Below are positions 10,379 through 19,703 of a DNA stretch of 64,000 nt, piece after piece; the first letter of the stretch is position 1; the number at the start of each line of letters is the position of its first letter. Both the position numbers and the translations under genes were made by a program. The notes under the pieces were generated by a model that was given only the letters and a program-made list of their open reading frames with translations, ran no database searches and was not told the origin of the DNA. Location of the stretch: contig NZ_CP134062.1 of the NCBI RefSeq assembly GCF_031583025.1, forward strand, positions 4,340,001-4,404,000, written 5' to 3'. The stretch is from Mycobacterium sp. Z3061. Its GTDB lineage: Bacteria; Actinomycetota; Actinomycetes; Mycobacteriales; Mycobacteriaceae.

Positions 10379-12381
10379 CCATCGCGCCGCTCGCCAACGA
10401 ATCATCCACCCGCACAGATGAATTGGACCACCTTGCGATAAATACGCTGCGGTTCCTGGCCGCCGACGGCGTGCAGGCCGCGAACAGCGGGCACCCGGGG
10501 TTGCCGCTGGGCACCAGCGCCATCGCCTGGACGCTGTGGTCGCGGCATCTGCGCCACGACCCCGCCGACCCGCGCTGGCCCGACCGGGACCGGTTCGTGC
10601 TCTCCGCCGGCCACGGCTCCATGCTGTTGTACGCCCTGCTGCATGTCTTCGGATACGACCTACCGGTCAGCCAGCTGCGCAGGTTCCGTCAGCTCGGCTC
10701 GGCAACACCCGGTCATCCCGAATACGGCCACACGCCCGGCGTCGAAACCACGACAGGACCTCTGGGACAGGGCATTGCGAACGCGGTCGGCATGGCGCTG
10801 GCCGAACGGATGCTGGCCGCCCGCTGCAACACCGACGACCACACCGTGGTCGGCCACCGCACCTGGGTGCTGGCCGGCGACGGCGACCTGATGGAGGGCA
10901 TCAGCCACGAGGCCGCCTCGCTGGCCGGCCGGTTGCGGCTGGGCAAGCTGATCGCCATCTTCGACGACAACGACATCACCATCGACGGACCGGCGTCGCA
11001 GAGTTGCGCCGACGACGTCGAGGGCCGGTTCGCGGCGTACGGCTGGCGGGTGCTCAGTGTTGCCGACGGCAACGACGTGCCTGCCCTCGACCGGGCGTTC
11101 ACCGAAGCGACCGACGGTGACGGACGCCCGACGTTCATCCGGGTTCGCACCACCATCGGCTTCGGCGCTCCCGGAATCGAGGGAACGCCGAAAGCCCATG
11201 GCAGCCCGCTGGGTTCGGCTGTGCTCCAGGCGATGCGCGCCCGCCTGGACTGGCCCGACGAGCAGTTCCACGTGCCGCTCGCGGTGGGTGCGGCCGCGGC
11301 GGTCGTCGCCGCGCGCGGGGCCGCGGCGCACGCACAGTGGGCGCAGACGCACGCGGCGTGGCAGGTCGACCACCCGCAGCTGTCCACCGATTTCCCGTTG
11401 GACTGCATCCCGGTTGCCGACGACCTGTCGGTGCTGACACCGCTGGCCGACGGGGCCGCCGCGGGCGGAAAGTCGGCCACCCGCAAGGCCTCCGGCACGG
11501 CGCTGAACGCGCTGGCGGCGGTCTACCCGGGTCTGGTCGGCGGGTCGGCGGACCTGGCCGCCTCGACCAACACCGCCATCCCCGGCGGGGACGTCGCACC
11601 GGATGACTTCAGCGGTCGCACAATCCATTTCGGAATCCGCGAGCATGCCATGGCGGCGGTGATGAACGGTATCGCCCTGCACGGTGGGCTGCGGCCGTTC
11701 GGGAGCACCTTCCTGGTGTTCGCCGACTATCTGCGGCCGGCCCTGCGGCTGTCGGCGTTGATGAAGCTACCGGTGGTGTACGTGTTCACCCACGACTCGG
11801 TGCATGTCGGTGAGGACGGTCCCACGCATCAGCCCATCGAGCAACTGGAGTCGTTGCGGCTCATCCCGGGACTGACCGTGCTGCGACCGGCCGATGCCGC
11901 CGAGACCGCACTGGCGTGGCAGATCGCCGCCGACAACACCGACGGCCCAACGGTTCTGGTGCTGAGCCGTCAGGACCTGCCGGAGCTCGGCGGCGCCGGC
12001 CTCGACGACGTCCGCCAGTACGGCATGCGGGTGGTGCGGCCGGTCGCCGACACCCCGCACGTGATGCTGGCGGCCAGCGGGTCCGAGGTCGCGCTGGCGA
12101 TGCAGGCCGCAGAGCTGTTGGGCGAGCGCGGGATAGCGGCGATCGTGGTGTCGGTGATGTGGCGGGAGCGGATTGCGGCGTTGCCGGATCTGCCGGTGGT
12201 GTGGATCGAGGCCGGGGTCGGCATCGGTTGGCGGGCGCTGGCCAGACCTTGTGACACCGTGATCGGCATCGAGTGCTTCGGCGCGAGCGGACCGGGGCCG
12301 GAGGTGGCCGCGCATCTGGGCCTGACCGCGTCCGCGGTCGCCGAAGCGGCACTGCACTCCATCGCGCGCGCATCCGGGTGA
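10375..12381 (+). CDS. tkt: Transketolase
   Basis: 668-residue thiamine-diphosphate enzyme that moves two-carbon ketol units between sugar phosphates in Calvin-cycle regeneration. The N-terminal half has ANSGHPGLPLG, GHGSMLLYALL, and the ThDP/Mg motif GDGDLMEGISHEA followed by DDNDITIDG. The middle pyrimidine domain has the catalytic Glu region FGIREHAMAAVMNG and THDSVHVGEDGPTHQPIEQ. The length matches the family. The start overlaps the rpe stop, and a seven-base gap leads to cbbY, so the three genes form one operon. In such a cluster it is probably a Calvin-dedicated paralogue (cbbT). Confidence 0.96.
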   Translation: MTIAPLANESSTRTDELDHLAINTLRFLAADGVQAANSGHPGLPLGTSAIAWTLWSRHLRHDPADPRWPDRDRFVLSAGHGSMLLYALLHVFGYDLPVSQLRRFRQLGSATPGHPEYGHTPGVETTTGPLGQGIANAVGMALAERMLAARCNTDDHTVVGHRTWVLAGDGDLMEGISHEAASLAGRLRLGKLIAIFDDNDITIDGPASQSCADDVEGRFAAYGWRVLSVADGNDVPALDRAFTEATDGDGRPTFIRVRTTIGFGAPGIEGTPKAHGSPLGSAVLQAMRARLDWPDEQFHVPLAVGAAAAVVAARGAAAHAQWAQTHAAWQVDHPQLSTDFPLDCIPVADDLSVLTPLADGAAAGGKSATRKASGTALNALAAVYPGLVGGSADLAASTNTAIPGGDVAPDDFSGRTIHFGIREHAMAAVMNGIALHGGLRPFGSTFLVFADYLRPALRLSALMKLPVVYVFTHDSVHVGEDGPTHQPIEQLESLRLIPGLTVLRPADAAETALAWQIAADNTDGPTVLVLSRQDLPELGGAGLDDVRQYGMRVVRPVADTPHVMLAASGSEVALAMQAAELLGERGIAAIVVSVMWRERIAALPDLPVVWIEAGVGIGWRALARPCDTVIGIECFGASGPGPEVAAHLGLTASAVAEAALHSIARASG

Positions 12382-12387
12382 GCAATC

Positions 12388-13098
12388 GTGCTGCAAGCGG
12401 TCATCTTCGACGTCGACGGAACGCTGGCCGACACCGAGCGCAACGGTCATCGGCTGGCGTTCAACGACGCGTTCGCCAAGCACGGACTGGACATCGTCTG
12501 GACGCCCGAGACCTACGGTCGGCTGCTGGCGATCGCCGGTGGGCGCCGCCGCATCACGCATGATCTGCGACAGCGGGGATTCGGCACCCGCGCCGGCCGG
12601 TTGGCCGAGGACGTGCACCGGACCAAGACGGCGCTGTTCACGATGCGCGTCCTCAACGGCGCGATCTGCGCCCGTCCCGGACTGTCGAAGCTGATCGTCG
12701 ACCTGCACCGGTCCGGTGTCCGGGTGGCCATCGCGACGACCGGGCGCCGCCGCTGGGTAGAGCCACTGGTCCGGCACGTCGTCGGGGACGGTGTCGCCGA
12801 GGTGATCGTCACCGGCGACGACGTCGAACGGCTCAAGCCCGACCCGGAGGCGTACCTGGCGGCGCTGGCCCGGCTGGCGTTGCGGCCCGAAGATGTACTG
12901 GCGGTCGAGGATTCGGCTATCGGCCTGCGGGCGGCGCATTCGGCCGGGCTGGCCACGCTGGTGGTCACCAACGGGTATACCGTCGGCCAGGACTTCACCG
13001 GCGCGGCGGCGGTGCGACCGGGGTTCGACCGGCCCGCGCAACTGTTTGCCGATGGTTGCCGCGACGTGCACGACCGGTGGTGGGCAGCGCGCTCCTAG
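12388..13098 (+). CDS. cbbY: CbbY-like HAD phosphatase
   Basis: 236-residue haloacid-dehalogenase phosphatase. Motif I is FDVDGTLADTERNGHRLAF (nucleophile about residue 8). A helical cap follows, then motif II IATTG, the lysine in ERLKPDPEAY and motif IV VEDSAIGLRAA. CbbY hydrolyses xylulose-1,5-bisphosphate, a misfire product that inhibits RuBisCO, giving xylulose-5-phosphate. The cap sequence GLDIVWTPETYGRLLAIAGGRRRI fits CbbY better than generic beta-phosphoglucomutases. It starts with GTG at 12388, just after transketolase. Together with cbbX it shows that the cluster encodes RuBisCO maintenance as well as catalysis. Confidence 0.9.
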   Translation: MLQAVIFDVDGTLADTERNGHRLAFNDAFAKHGLDIVWTPETYGRLLAIAGGRRRITHDLRQRGFGTRAGRLAEDVHRTKTALFTMRVLNGAICARPGLSKLIVDLHRSGVRVAIATTGRRRWVEPLVRHVVGDGVAEVIVTGDDVERLKPDPEAYLAALARLALRPEDVLAVEDSAIGLRAAHSAGLATLVVTNGYTVGQDFTGAAAVRPGFDRPAQLFADGCRDVHDRWWAARS

Positions 13099-13113
13099 TC
13101 GCGCCCGATCTAT

Positions 13114-13143
13114 GGCGCTGTCGCTATCTGGATCGCCAGCGCC
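13114..13143 (+). terminator. Possible terminator between cbbY and hypE
   Basis: GGCGCTG (13114-13120) pairs with CAGCGCC (13137-13143) across a 16-base loop, followed by TCATTTT. It sits 16 bases after the cbbY stop, in the 161-base gap between two convergent operons. The stem is short and the T tract is interrupted, so this is a weak call. Confidence 0.35.
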
Positions 13144-13259
13144 TCATTTTCCGGACACACCGCCTCAAAAAAGTTGATATCACCGGCGCTATCAGCTTCC
13201 GCGGCTTGTGCCACCGACCTGGCGCTACCGCTGCGACGGCCCAGGCGCGGTCCGGGTGC

Positions 13260-14327
13260 TCAGCAGATCCGCGGAAGCTGTTCGCCCAGTTGACGTTCGA
13301 TCACCTGGGTGGTGCCGAACGGCGTCTTGCCCACCACCATGCCCGGGTGCTCGGCGACTACGCGACCGATGATCGCCGCGTCGGCGCCCTCCGGTCGGGC
13401 CCGCATCGCGTCCAACACGGCCTCGCTGTGCGACGGGTCGACGAACGCCACCATCTTGCCCTCGTTGGCCACTTGCAGCGGGTCCAGTCCCAGGAATGAA
13501 CAGGCCGACGACACCGTCTCCGGCACCGGGATCACAGCCAGATCCAGCTCGACTCCCACCGAGGCGGCGCGCGCGATCTCGACGACCGACGCCACCAGCC
13601 CGCCCCGGGTCGGATCGCGCAGCGTATGCACGGCGGCTCCCCCGGCCGCCAGCATGGCCGCGACCAGATGGTGCAGCGGCGCGCTGTCCGTGGTCACCAC
13701 GGTGCCGAAGTCGATGCCTTCGCGGACGCTCATGATGGCCACGCCGTGCTCACCGAGGTTGCCCGACACGATGATGTGGTCACCGGGGCGGGCCCGTTCC
13801 GGTCCGATGTGCACCCCCGGCGGGACCACTCCGACTCCTGCCGTGTTGACGAAAAGCCCGTCTGCACTGCCCCTTGCAACCACCTTGGTGTCACCGGTGA
13901 CGATGCCGACGCCGGCACTCGCGGCCGCCTTGCCCATGGTTTCGGCGACGGCACCGAGCACGTCGAGTTCCAGCCCCTCCTCCAGGATGAATCCGGCCGT
14001 CAGACCGACGGGTTGTGCTCCGCTGCAGGCCAGGTCGTTGATGGTTCCGTTGACGGCCAAGTCTCCGATGTTGCCGCCGGGGAAGAAAAGCGGTTGCACC
14101 ACATAGGAATCCGTGGTCAGTGCGATACGCCCGCCGGCGACGTCGAGCAGCGCCGAGTCACGCGCGACACCGGCTGCCCCACCGAACGCCGGCAGGAAGA
14201 GGTTTTCGATCAGCTCCTCGGACAGCACCCCGCCGCCACCGTGGCCCAGCACGATGCGTTTGGTCTCGCGCAACGGCAACGGGCACACCCAGTCCGCGGG
14301 ATCGATCGCGACGGGCGGCTCAGGCAT
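13260..14327 (-). CDS. hypE: Hydrogenase maturation factor HypE
   Basis: 355-residue HypE, which dehydrates the carbamoyl group transferred from HypF to its C-terminal Cys, producing the thiocyanate that donates CN to the hydrogenase iron. The required PRIC C-terminus with terminal Cys is present. The PurM/AIR-synthase ATP-binding fold is recognised by [42 protein letters not shown] and RDPTRGGL. The start overlaps the end of hypD by 8 bases. It is the last gene of hypF-hypC-hypD-hypE. Confidence 0.97.
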   Translation of the reverse strand: MPEPPVAIDPADWVCPLPLRETKRIVLGHGGGGVLSEELIENLFLPAFGGAAGVARDSALLDVAGGRIALTTDSYVVQPLFFPGGNIGDLAVNGTINDLACSGAQPVGLTAGFILEEGLELDVLGAVAETMGKAAASAGVGIVTGDTKVVARGSADGLFVNTAGVGVVPPGVHIGPERARPGDHIIVSGNLGEHGVAIMSVREGIDFGTVVTTDSAPLHHLVAAMLAAGGAAVHTLRDPTRGGLVASVVEIARAASVGVELDLAVIPVPETVSSACSFLGLDPLQVANEGKMVAFVDPSHSEAVLDAMRARPEGADAAIIGRVVAEHPGMVVGKTPFGTTQVIERQLGEQLPRIC

Positions 14328-15423
14328 GCGCGGACGCTTCCAGCCGCCGGAACTGGTAGTAGGCCGCGCAGGCGCCTTCGCTGGACACCATGGTCGCGCC
14401 CAGCGGTGTGCGCGGTGTGCAGGATTTGCCGAACGCCGGGCACTCGTTCGGCTTCAGCAGTCCCTGCAGCACTTCCCCGCTGTGGCATTCCGCAGACTCG
14501 GACACCCGCAGGTGTCCCACGCCGAACTTCAGCTCCGCGTCGAACTGCGCGTAGCGGGGTGACAGGGTCCACCCTGACTTGGGAATCATGCCGATCCCCC
14601 GCCACTGCCGGTCGGTCACCACGAAGACCTCGGAAAGGGTTTGTTGGGCAACGGTATTGCCCACGGCGGTCACCGCTCGCGGGTAGGCATTGCGCAACTC
14701 CGGCGTTCCGGCCTCGAGCAGATCCACCGCCTGGCGCACGCCCTCGAGCAGGTCGAGCGGTTCGAAACCGGTGACCACGATCGGGACGCCGAATTCCTCG
14801 ACCAGCGGCCCGTATTCACCGGTGCCCATCACCGTGCAGACGTGCCCGGCCGCCAGGAAACCCTCGACCCGGTTGGTCGGCGAACTCAGGATTGCCGTCA
14901 TGGCCGGCGGCACCAGCACATGCGAGACCAGCATCGAGAAGTTGGCCAGCCCGAGGCGCTGCGCGTGCACCACGGCCATCGCGTTGGCCGGTGCGGTGGT
15001 CTCGAAGCCGACTCCGAAGAACACCACCTCTTTGTCGGGGTTGTCCGCCGCGACCCGGGTCGCATCCAGGGGCGAGTAGACGATGCGGACGTCACCGCCG
15101 CGGGCCCGGACACCGAACAGGTCCTGGCGACTCCCGGGCACCCGCAGCATGTCGCCGAAGGAACAGAAGATGACGTCGTCGCGCGCCGCGATCTCCAGGG
15201 CCCGGTCGATCATCTCCAGCGGCGTCACACAGACCGGGCAACCGGGTCCGTGGATGAATTCCACCGCACCGTCCAGTAACTGGTCGATCCCGTTGCGGAT
15301 GATCGAATGCGTCTGTCCGCCACAGACTTCCATGATGGTCCAGGTCTTAGTTGCGCGCTTCTTGATGTGGTCCACCAGCGTGCGGGCAGCGACCGGATCG
15401 CGGAACTCGTCGAGGTACTTCAT
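14320..15423 (-). CDS. hypD: Hydrogenase maturation factor HypD
   Basis: 367-residue iron-sulfur scaffold protein which, with HypC, assembles the Fe(CN)2CO unit of [NiFe] hydrogenase. Signature motifs are [34 protein letters not shown], and a Cys-rich C-terminus ([22 protein letters not shown]) that binds the [4Fe-4S] cluster. The ATG at 15423 overlaps the hypC stop as ATGA. The open frame continues further upstream to 15780 but only as antisense of hypC. Confidence 0.97.
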   Translation of the reverse strand: MKYLDEFRDPVAARTLVDHIKKRATKTWTIMEVCGGQTHSIIRNGIDQLLDGAVEFIHGPGCPVCVTPLEMIDRALEIAARDDVIFCSFGDMLRVPGSRQDLFGVRARGGDVRIVYSPLDATRVAADNPDKEVVFFGVGFETTAPANAMAVVHAQRLGLANFSMLVSHVLVPPAMTAILSSPTNRVEGFLAAGHVCTVMGTGEYGPLVEEFGVPIVVTGFEPLDLLEGVRQAVDLLEAGTPELRNAYPRAVTAVGNTVAQQTLSEVFVVTDRQWRGIGMIPKSGWTLSPRYAQFDAELKFGVGHLRVSESAECHSGEVLQGLLKPNECPAFGKSCTPRTPLGATMVSSEGACAAYYQFRRLEASAHA

Positions 15424-15695
15424 GCCGGCTCCCTCCTGACCTGTCCCTGGTCGCCGGACAACTCCTCGTCCAGAACGCCGAGTTCTTCGAACATCCGCAG
15501 GGTCTCCTGCGCCGAAGCCTCGTCGAGGCGGGTGATCGCGAATCCGGCGTGCACGATCGTGTATTCGCCGACCTGCATGTCCGGCAGGTACGCCAGGCAC
15601 ACGGTCTTGGTGGTACCACCGAAGTCGACGGTGCACATCCGCGTGCCCGCCTCCTCCCAGGTGTCGACTACCTTGCCGGGAATTCCGAGACACAT
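15420..15695 (-). CDS. hypC: Hydrogenase assembly chaperone HypC
   Basis: 91-residue chaperone that carries the Fe(CN)2CO unit with HypD and delivers it to the hydrogenase large subunit. The defining N-terminus [10 protein letters not shown], with essential Cys2, starts at the ATG at 15695 and fixes the start; the frame is open for 24 more codons upstream but those lie inside hypF. The gene start lies inside the last 28 bases of hypF and its stop overlaps hypD, so translation is tightly coupled. Confidence 0.96.
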   Translation of the reverse strand: MCLGIPGKVVDTWEEAGTRMCTVDFGGTTKTVCLAYLPDMQVGEYTIVHAGFAITRLDEASAQETLRMFEELGVLDEELSGDQGQVRREPA

Positions 15696-17950
15696 ACGCT
15701 GGTCCCCCTTTCTTGTTGCTGCGCCGCAATGACGGCCTGACCCAACGCCAGACCGCCGTCGTTGCACGGCAGCACAGCATGTGTCAGCACTTCAAACCCC
15801 AAGCCGGCCAACTCATCACGCAGCCCCTCGCGCAACAGCCGGTTGACGAAGACACCACCGGTCAGCCCGACGGTCCCCGCCGCCGACTGGGTTACCACCT
15901 GCACCGTCGCCGCTATCACCGCGTCGTGGAAACCCGCGGCCAGATCGGCCGCCGGAGTGCCATTGCGTAACCCGCGCACCAACGCCGCCACCAGTGGCAC
16001 CGGATCCAAAACGCCTGCGGTGAGACCGAATTCCAGCGGCACGGCATGACCGCGACGGGCCAGGTGCTCGAGTTCGACGGCCGCCTGCCCTTCGTACGTC
16101 ACATCCTGGCAGACGCCGAGCAGGCTGGCCACCGCGTCGAACAAGCGACCCATGCTGCTGGTCTGCACACACCCGATGCCCCGCGGTATCTGCTGGGCCA
16201 GCACATGGCGTTCGTTATCGCTCATATGGTCGACCGCGGGAATCCCCGGTGCCCATTCGATTCCGGCCCGATGCAGCAGATCGAGTGCGATCCGGCCGGG
16301 CCGGCGCACCGCCCCGTCGCCACCCGGCAGCGCGAAGGGCGCGAGGTGTCCCATCCGGGTGAACGACGCCGGGTCGGTGACCATCAGGAATTCACCACCC
16401 CAGATGGATCCGTCGGTGCCGTAGCCGGTGCCGTCGAAGGCGACCGCGAGCATCGGCGTGCCGAGCCGTCCGTGCTCGGCGAGCAACGACACGGCGTGGG
16501 CGTGGTGATGCTGGATCTGAACCACCGGCCGCCCCTGGCGGCGCGCCCAGTGGGTGGTCGCGTAAGCCGGATGCAGGTCACAGGCGACCAGACCCGGACG
16601 ACTGTCGGTCATGAACGCCAGATGGTCCAGTGCGGATTCGAAACAGGACTGGGTGCGTCGGTCGGCCATGTCACCCAGGTGCGACGACATGTGCGCATGG
16701 CCGTCGGGAGACATCAGGCAGAACGTGGTCTTGAGGTCGCCGCCGGTGGCCAGAATCGGCGCGCGCGTCGTCGTAACAGGCACCGAGACCGGCAGCGGCG
16801 CGTAACCGCGGGAACGCCGGATCGGAACCACGCTGCCGTCGCCGTCCAGGGCGAGCACCGAGTCCTCGCAGGGGACGTGGATGGGACGGTCGTGCGTGAG
16901 CACCGCATCCGCGAGGCCGTCGATCCAGCCCAGGTCACCGTCGCGGAAGACGATCGGGGATCCGCCGCTGTTGGCCGACGTCATCACCAGCGGCACCCGC
17001 CCCAACCGGTCGAACAGCAGGTGGTGCAGCGGCGAATATGCCAGCATCACACCGATTTCCGATAGCCCCGGAGCCACCGCAGCCTGCACGTGACCGTCCC
17101 GCCCGGGCAGCAGCACGATCGGCGCCGCCGGCGACCGCAACAGGTTCGCGGTCTCCCCGTCAACCCGGCAGATGCTCTGGGCGGCAGCGACATCGGCGGC
17201 CATGACGGCAAACGGCTTGGCCGGCCGGGTTTTACGACGCCTCAGCTCGGACACCGCGGCAGCGTCGTCGGCGCGGCAGGCAAGGTGAAAGCCGCCGATA
17301 CCCTTCACGGCGACGATCAGGCCGTCGTTGATCGCGGCAGCCGCAGCCCCCAGCGGATCGTTACCCGCACCGGGGCCATGCCATGACAGGGCCGGCCCGC
17401 AGTCCGGGCAGGCGATGGTCTGCGCGTGGAAGCGGCGGTCCAGCGGGTCGCGGTATTCGGTCGCGCACCGCGCACACATCTCAAAAGGCGCCATGGTGGT
17501 CGCGGGACGGTCGTATGGCAGGTCGGTGATGACCGTGTAGCGGGGCCCGCAGTTAGTGCATGTGATGAACGGGTGGCCGTAGCGGCGGTCGTCGGGGTCA
17601 CGCAGTTCGCGCAGGCAGTCGTCGCAGATTGCGATGTCCGGCGGGACCAGGGTGCGGCGGTCGTCGCCGCTGCGGCTCGCCACGATCCGGAATCCCGACT
17701 CGCCGGTCGGGGCCACCGGGGTGGTCCGGATCGAATCGATGCGGGCCATCGGAGGATGATCGGTGCCGATCTCGAGCGCCGCGGCATCGACCGCGTCGGG
17801 CGGGCCCTCCAACTCACAGTGCACCGACCCGGAGTCGTTGTAAATGCAGCCGGACAGGCCGTGCCGCGCGGCGATGCGCGCGACGGCGGGGCGGAATCCA
17901 ACGCCTTGGACCACGCCCGCGATGTCGAGTCGCAACCGCACGCTTGTCAC
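15668..17950 (-). CDS. hypF: Carbamoyltransferase HypF
   Basis: 760-residue enzyme that turns carbamoyl phosphate and ATP into carbamoyl-AMP and transfers the carbamoyl group to HypE. Domains in order: acylphosphatase (about 3-90; [15 protein letters not shown]), two zinc-finger Cys pairs (ICDDC and TCTNC, then CARC and ACPDC, about 110-195), a YrdC-like domain (about 205-385; [17 protein letters not shown]) and a Kae1-like domain (about 395-750) with QHHHAHAVS and the late GGVFVNRLL and NDGGLALGQ blocks. The chosen start is GTG 17950, which places the acylphosphatase at the N-terminus; the frame is open to 18064. It is divergent from hypA. Confidence 0.95.
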   Translation of the reverse strand: MTSVRLRLDIAGVVQGVGFRPAVARIAARHGLSGCIYNDSGSVHCELEGPPDAVDAAALEIGTDHPPMARIDSIRTTPVAPTGESGFRIVASRSGDDRRTLVPPDIAICDDCLRELRDPDDRRYGHPFITCTNCGPRYTVITDLPYDRPATTMAPFEMCARCATEYRDPLDRRFHAQTIACPDCGPALSWHGPGAGNDPLGAAAAAINDGLIVAVKGIGGFHLACRADDAAAVSELRRRKTRPAKPFAVMAADVAAAQSICRVDGETANLLRSPAAPIVLLPGRDGHVQAAVAPGLSEIGVMLAYSPLHHLLFDRLGRVPLVMTSANSGGSPIVFRDGDLGWIDGLADAVLTHDRPIHVPCEDSVLALDGDGSVVPIRRSRGYAPLPVSVPVTTTRAPILATGGDLKTTFCLMSPDGHAHMSSHLGDMADRRTQSCFESALDHLAFMTDSRPGLVACDLHPAYATTHWARRQGRPVVQIQHHHAHAVSLLAEHGRLGTPMLAVAFDGTGYGTDGSIWGGEFLMVTDPASFTRMGHLAPFALPGGDGAVRRPGRIALDLLHRAGIEWAPGIPAVDHMSDNERHVLAQQIPRGIGCVQTSSMGRLFDAVASLLGVCQDVTYEGQAAVELEHLARRGHAVPLEFGLTAGVLDPVPLVAALVRGLRNGTPAADLAAGFHDAVIAATVQVVTQSAAGTVGLTGGVFVNRLLREGLRDELAGLGFEVLTHAVLPCNDGGLALGQAVIAAQQQERGTSVCVSEFPAR

Positions 17951-18146
17951 CGTGCCACTCCGACTGCCCACCCGAACCTCCTGAGCAGCAAGGACCCCCG
18001 TGCCTACAGGGCTGGCGGCACGGGCGGTCTCGCTCAGGCTAGACCTGCCCAAATGTGCCGACAATCACAATTTCGCACACAAAGTCTGCGTTTTTCCGCA
18101 CCCAATCTTCGCGACACCGATAACTCCGACAGGGCAGCATGGTGTA
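17951..18146. promoter_or_regulatory. Divergent hypF / hypA control region
   Basis: 196-base spacer between the hypFCDE and hypAB operons, so it must carry promoters for both unless transcription reads through. The centre (about 18050-18130) is AT-richer. I see no convincing promoter consensus or long dyad. Confidence 0.5.
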
Positions 18147-18488
18147 GTGCACGAATTGTCGCTCTGCCATGCCATCGCGGGCGTGGTCAAGCCGCATGCG
18201 GCAGGTCGTCACGTCGACGTGGTCCGGGTCCAGGTCGGCGCCCTGCGCCAGGTGGTACCGGAGTCGCTGGAATTCTGCTGGTCACTGGTGTGTCAGCACC
18301 TCGACGACACGATGGTCGATACCGCGCTGGAACTCGAGTTCGTCACCGCCGAGGTGCAGTGCCGGAGCTGCGGACGACGTTCGGAGATCGAGTCTCGATG
18401 GTCGGTGTGCTGCCCGGAGTGCGAGAGTGCCGATGTTGAGGTGGTCCGGGGCAACGAGTTCCTGGTCACCTCGGTTCTGGTGTCATGA
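18147..18488 (+). CDS. hypA: Hydrogenase nickel incorporation protein HypA
   Basis: 113-residue nickel metallochaperone that, with HypB, inserts Ni into the hydrogenase large subunit. The GTG start at 18147 gives (M)HELSLCHAIAG, whose His2 and Glu3 form the nickel site. The zinc-finger loop is CRSCG ... CCPEC (about residues 72-92). Length and motifs match the family; the upstream open frame to 18000 is not family-like. hypB follows after 12 bases. Confidence 0.96.
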   Translation: MHELSLCHAIAGVVKPHAAGRHVDVVRVQVGALRQVVPESLEFCWSLVCQHLDDTMVDTALELEFVTAEVQCRSCGRRSEIESRWSVCCPECESADVEVVRGNEFLVTSVLVS

Positions 18489-18500
18489 AAGGTCAGGCAA

Positions 18501-19295
18501 ATGGGTAGATTCCACCGGCACGACGACGGCACGGTGCACAGCCACGAGCACGACGGGCACGACCACCACCACGATCACGATCACGATCACGGGGACCACA
18601 GTGGCTATTCGACCGGCTCGCAGCGGATCGAGGTGCTGGAGTCGATCTTCGCCGAGAACGACACCCGCGCCGACATCAACCGCAACGCCTTCGAAAGCAA
18701 CGGCATCCGCGCGCTGAACTTGATGAGCTCACCGGGCTCCGGCAAGACCACGGTGTTGGCCGCCACCCTCGACGAACTGGCCGGCGACCTGGCTGTGGGC
18801 GTGATCGAGGGCGATATCGCCACCGACCTCGACGCCGCCAAACTCGGCGGCCGCGGCGCCCAGGTGTCGCTGCTGAACACCAACAACGGGTTCGGCGGTG
18901 AGTGTCACCTCGACGCCCCGATGGTCAACCGCGCCTTGCAGGGACTCGACCTGCCGCAACTGGACCTGGTGATCATCGAGAACGTCGGCAACCTGGTCTG
19001 CCCGGCCGAGTTCGACGTCGGCGAACACGCCAAGGCGATGGTCTACTCCGTCACCGAGGGCGAGGACAAGCCGCTGAAGTACCCGGTGATGTTCCGGTCG
19101 GTCGACGTGGTGCTGCTCAACAAGATCGACCTGGTCCCGTACCTGGACGTGGATGTCGACACATACATCGACCACGTTCGGCAGGTGAATTCGACCGCCA
19201 TGATCCTGCCGGTGAGCGCACGCACCGGTGAGGGCATGACGGCATGGTTCGACTGGCTGCGGCAGTTCGCCGGTTTGGGTGCGCGCCGGCGGTGA
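18501..19295 (+). CDS. hypB: Hydrogenase nickel incorporation GTPase HypB
   Basis: 264-residue GTPase that drives nickel transfer into [NiFe] hydrogenase. The N-terminus (residues 5-33) is an extended His/Asp nickel-storage stretch containing more than ten histidines. The GTPase core has P-loop SSPGSGKTT (about 76), GDIATDLDA, ENVGNLVCP with the bridging metal-site Cys, and LLNKIDL for guanine recognition. In this window it ends the hydrogenase-maturation block. Confidence 0.97.
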   Translation: MGRFHRHDDGTVHSHEHDGHDHHHDHDHDHGDHSGYSTGSQRIEVLESIFAENDTRADINRNAFESNGIRALNLMSSPGSGKTTVLAATLDELAGDLAVGVIEGDIATDLDAAKLGGRGAQVSLLNTNNGFGGECHLDAPMVNRALQGLDLPQLDLVIIENVGNLVCPAEFDVGEHAKAMVYSVTEGEDKPLKYPVMFRSVDVVLLNKIDLVPYLDVDVDTYIDHVRQVNSTAMILPVSARTGEGMTAWFDWLRQFAGLGARRR

Positions 19296-19703
19296 CCGGT
19301 GCGGGCAGTCCTGTGAGATTGCCGACGGTCCGCCGGACCTCGGAAAGCGTCTGAATCCACCACGGATTCGCCGGCAGACGGCGAAAGACATTGATCCGCA
19401 GAGTATTTGTCCGACTATTGCGGCGCCGCGAGTTCCGAGGTGGCGCGCCCAATCGCCGCCCGAAAGGGGCGCAACGCCGATGGGCTGCGTGGCGGGAACG
19501 GGTGCATATGCGTAGATTGTCTATAGGTTGAGTTCCCAGCCTGTCGTCGATATTGCGCGGATTGAATTCTCGGATGCGGGCGTCCGCCCGAATTGTTTTC
19601 CGCCGACCAAAGCGATGCCCCTTCGCGGGCCGCGGGAGTAATTTGTGCTTGTGCGTCGGCCTCCTGCCGAGCAGGCGGTAACCAGAACCGATTCGGCAGC
19701 GCC
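19296..19703. other. Gene-free spacer upstream of the phytochrome gene
   Basis: 408 bases between hypB and the phytochrome gene. I see no credible ORF or RNA gene. The AT-richer stretch at about 19505-19570 is the likeliest promoter position, but no clear SigB/SigF-type GTTT-N15-17-GGGTA element is visible. Confidence 0.5.

Noticed and set aside
11767..13071. Long minus-strand frame opposite transketolase and cbbY
   Set aside because: Antisense composition only; both plus-strand genes are certain.
13099..13259. Possible small gene or RNA between cbbY and hypE
   Set aside because: No ribosome site or ORF; only a weak hairpin that suits termination of cbbY.
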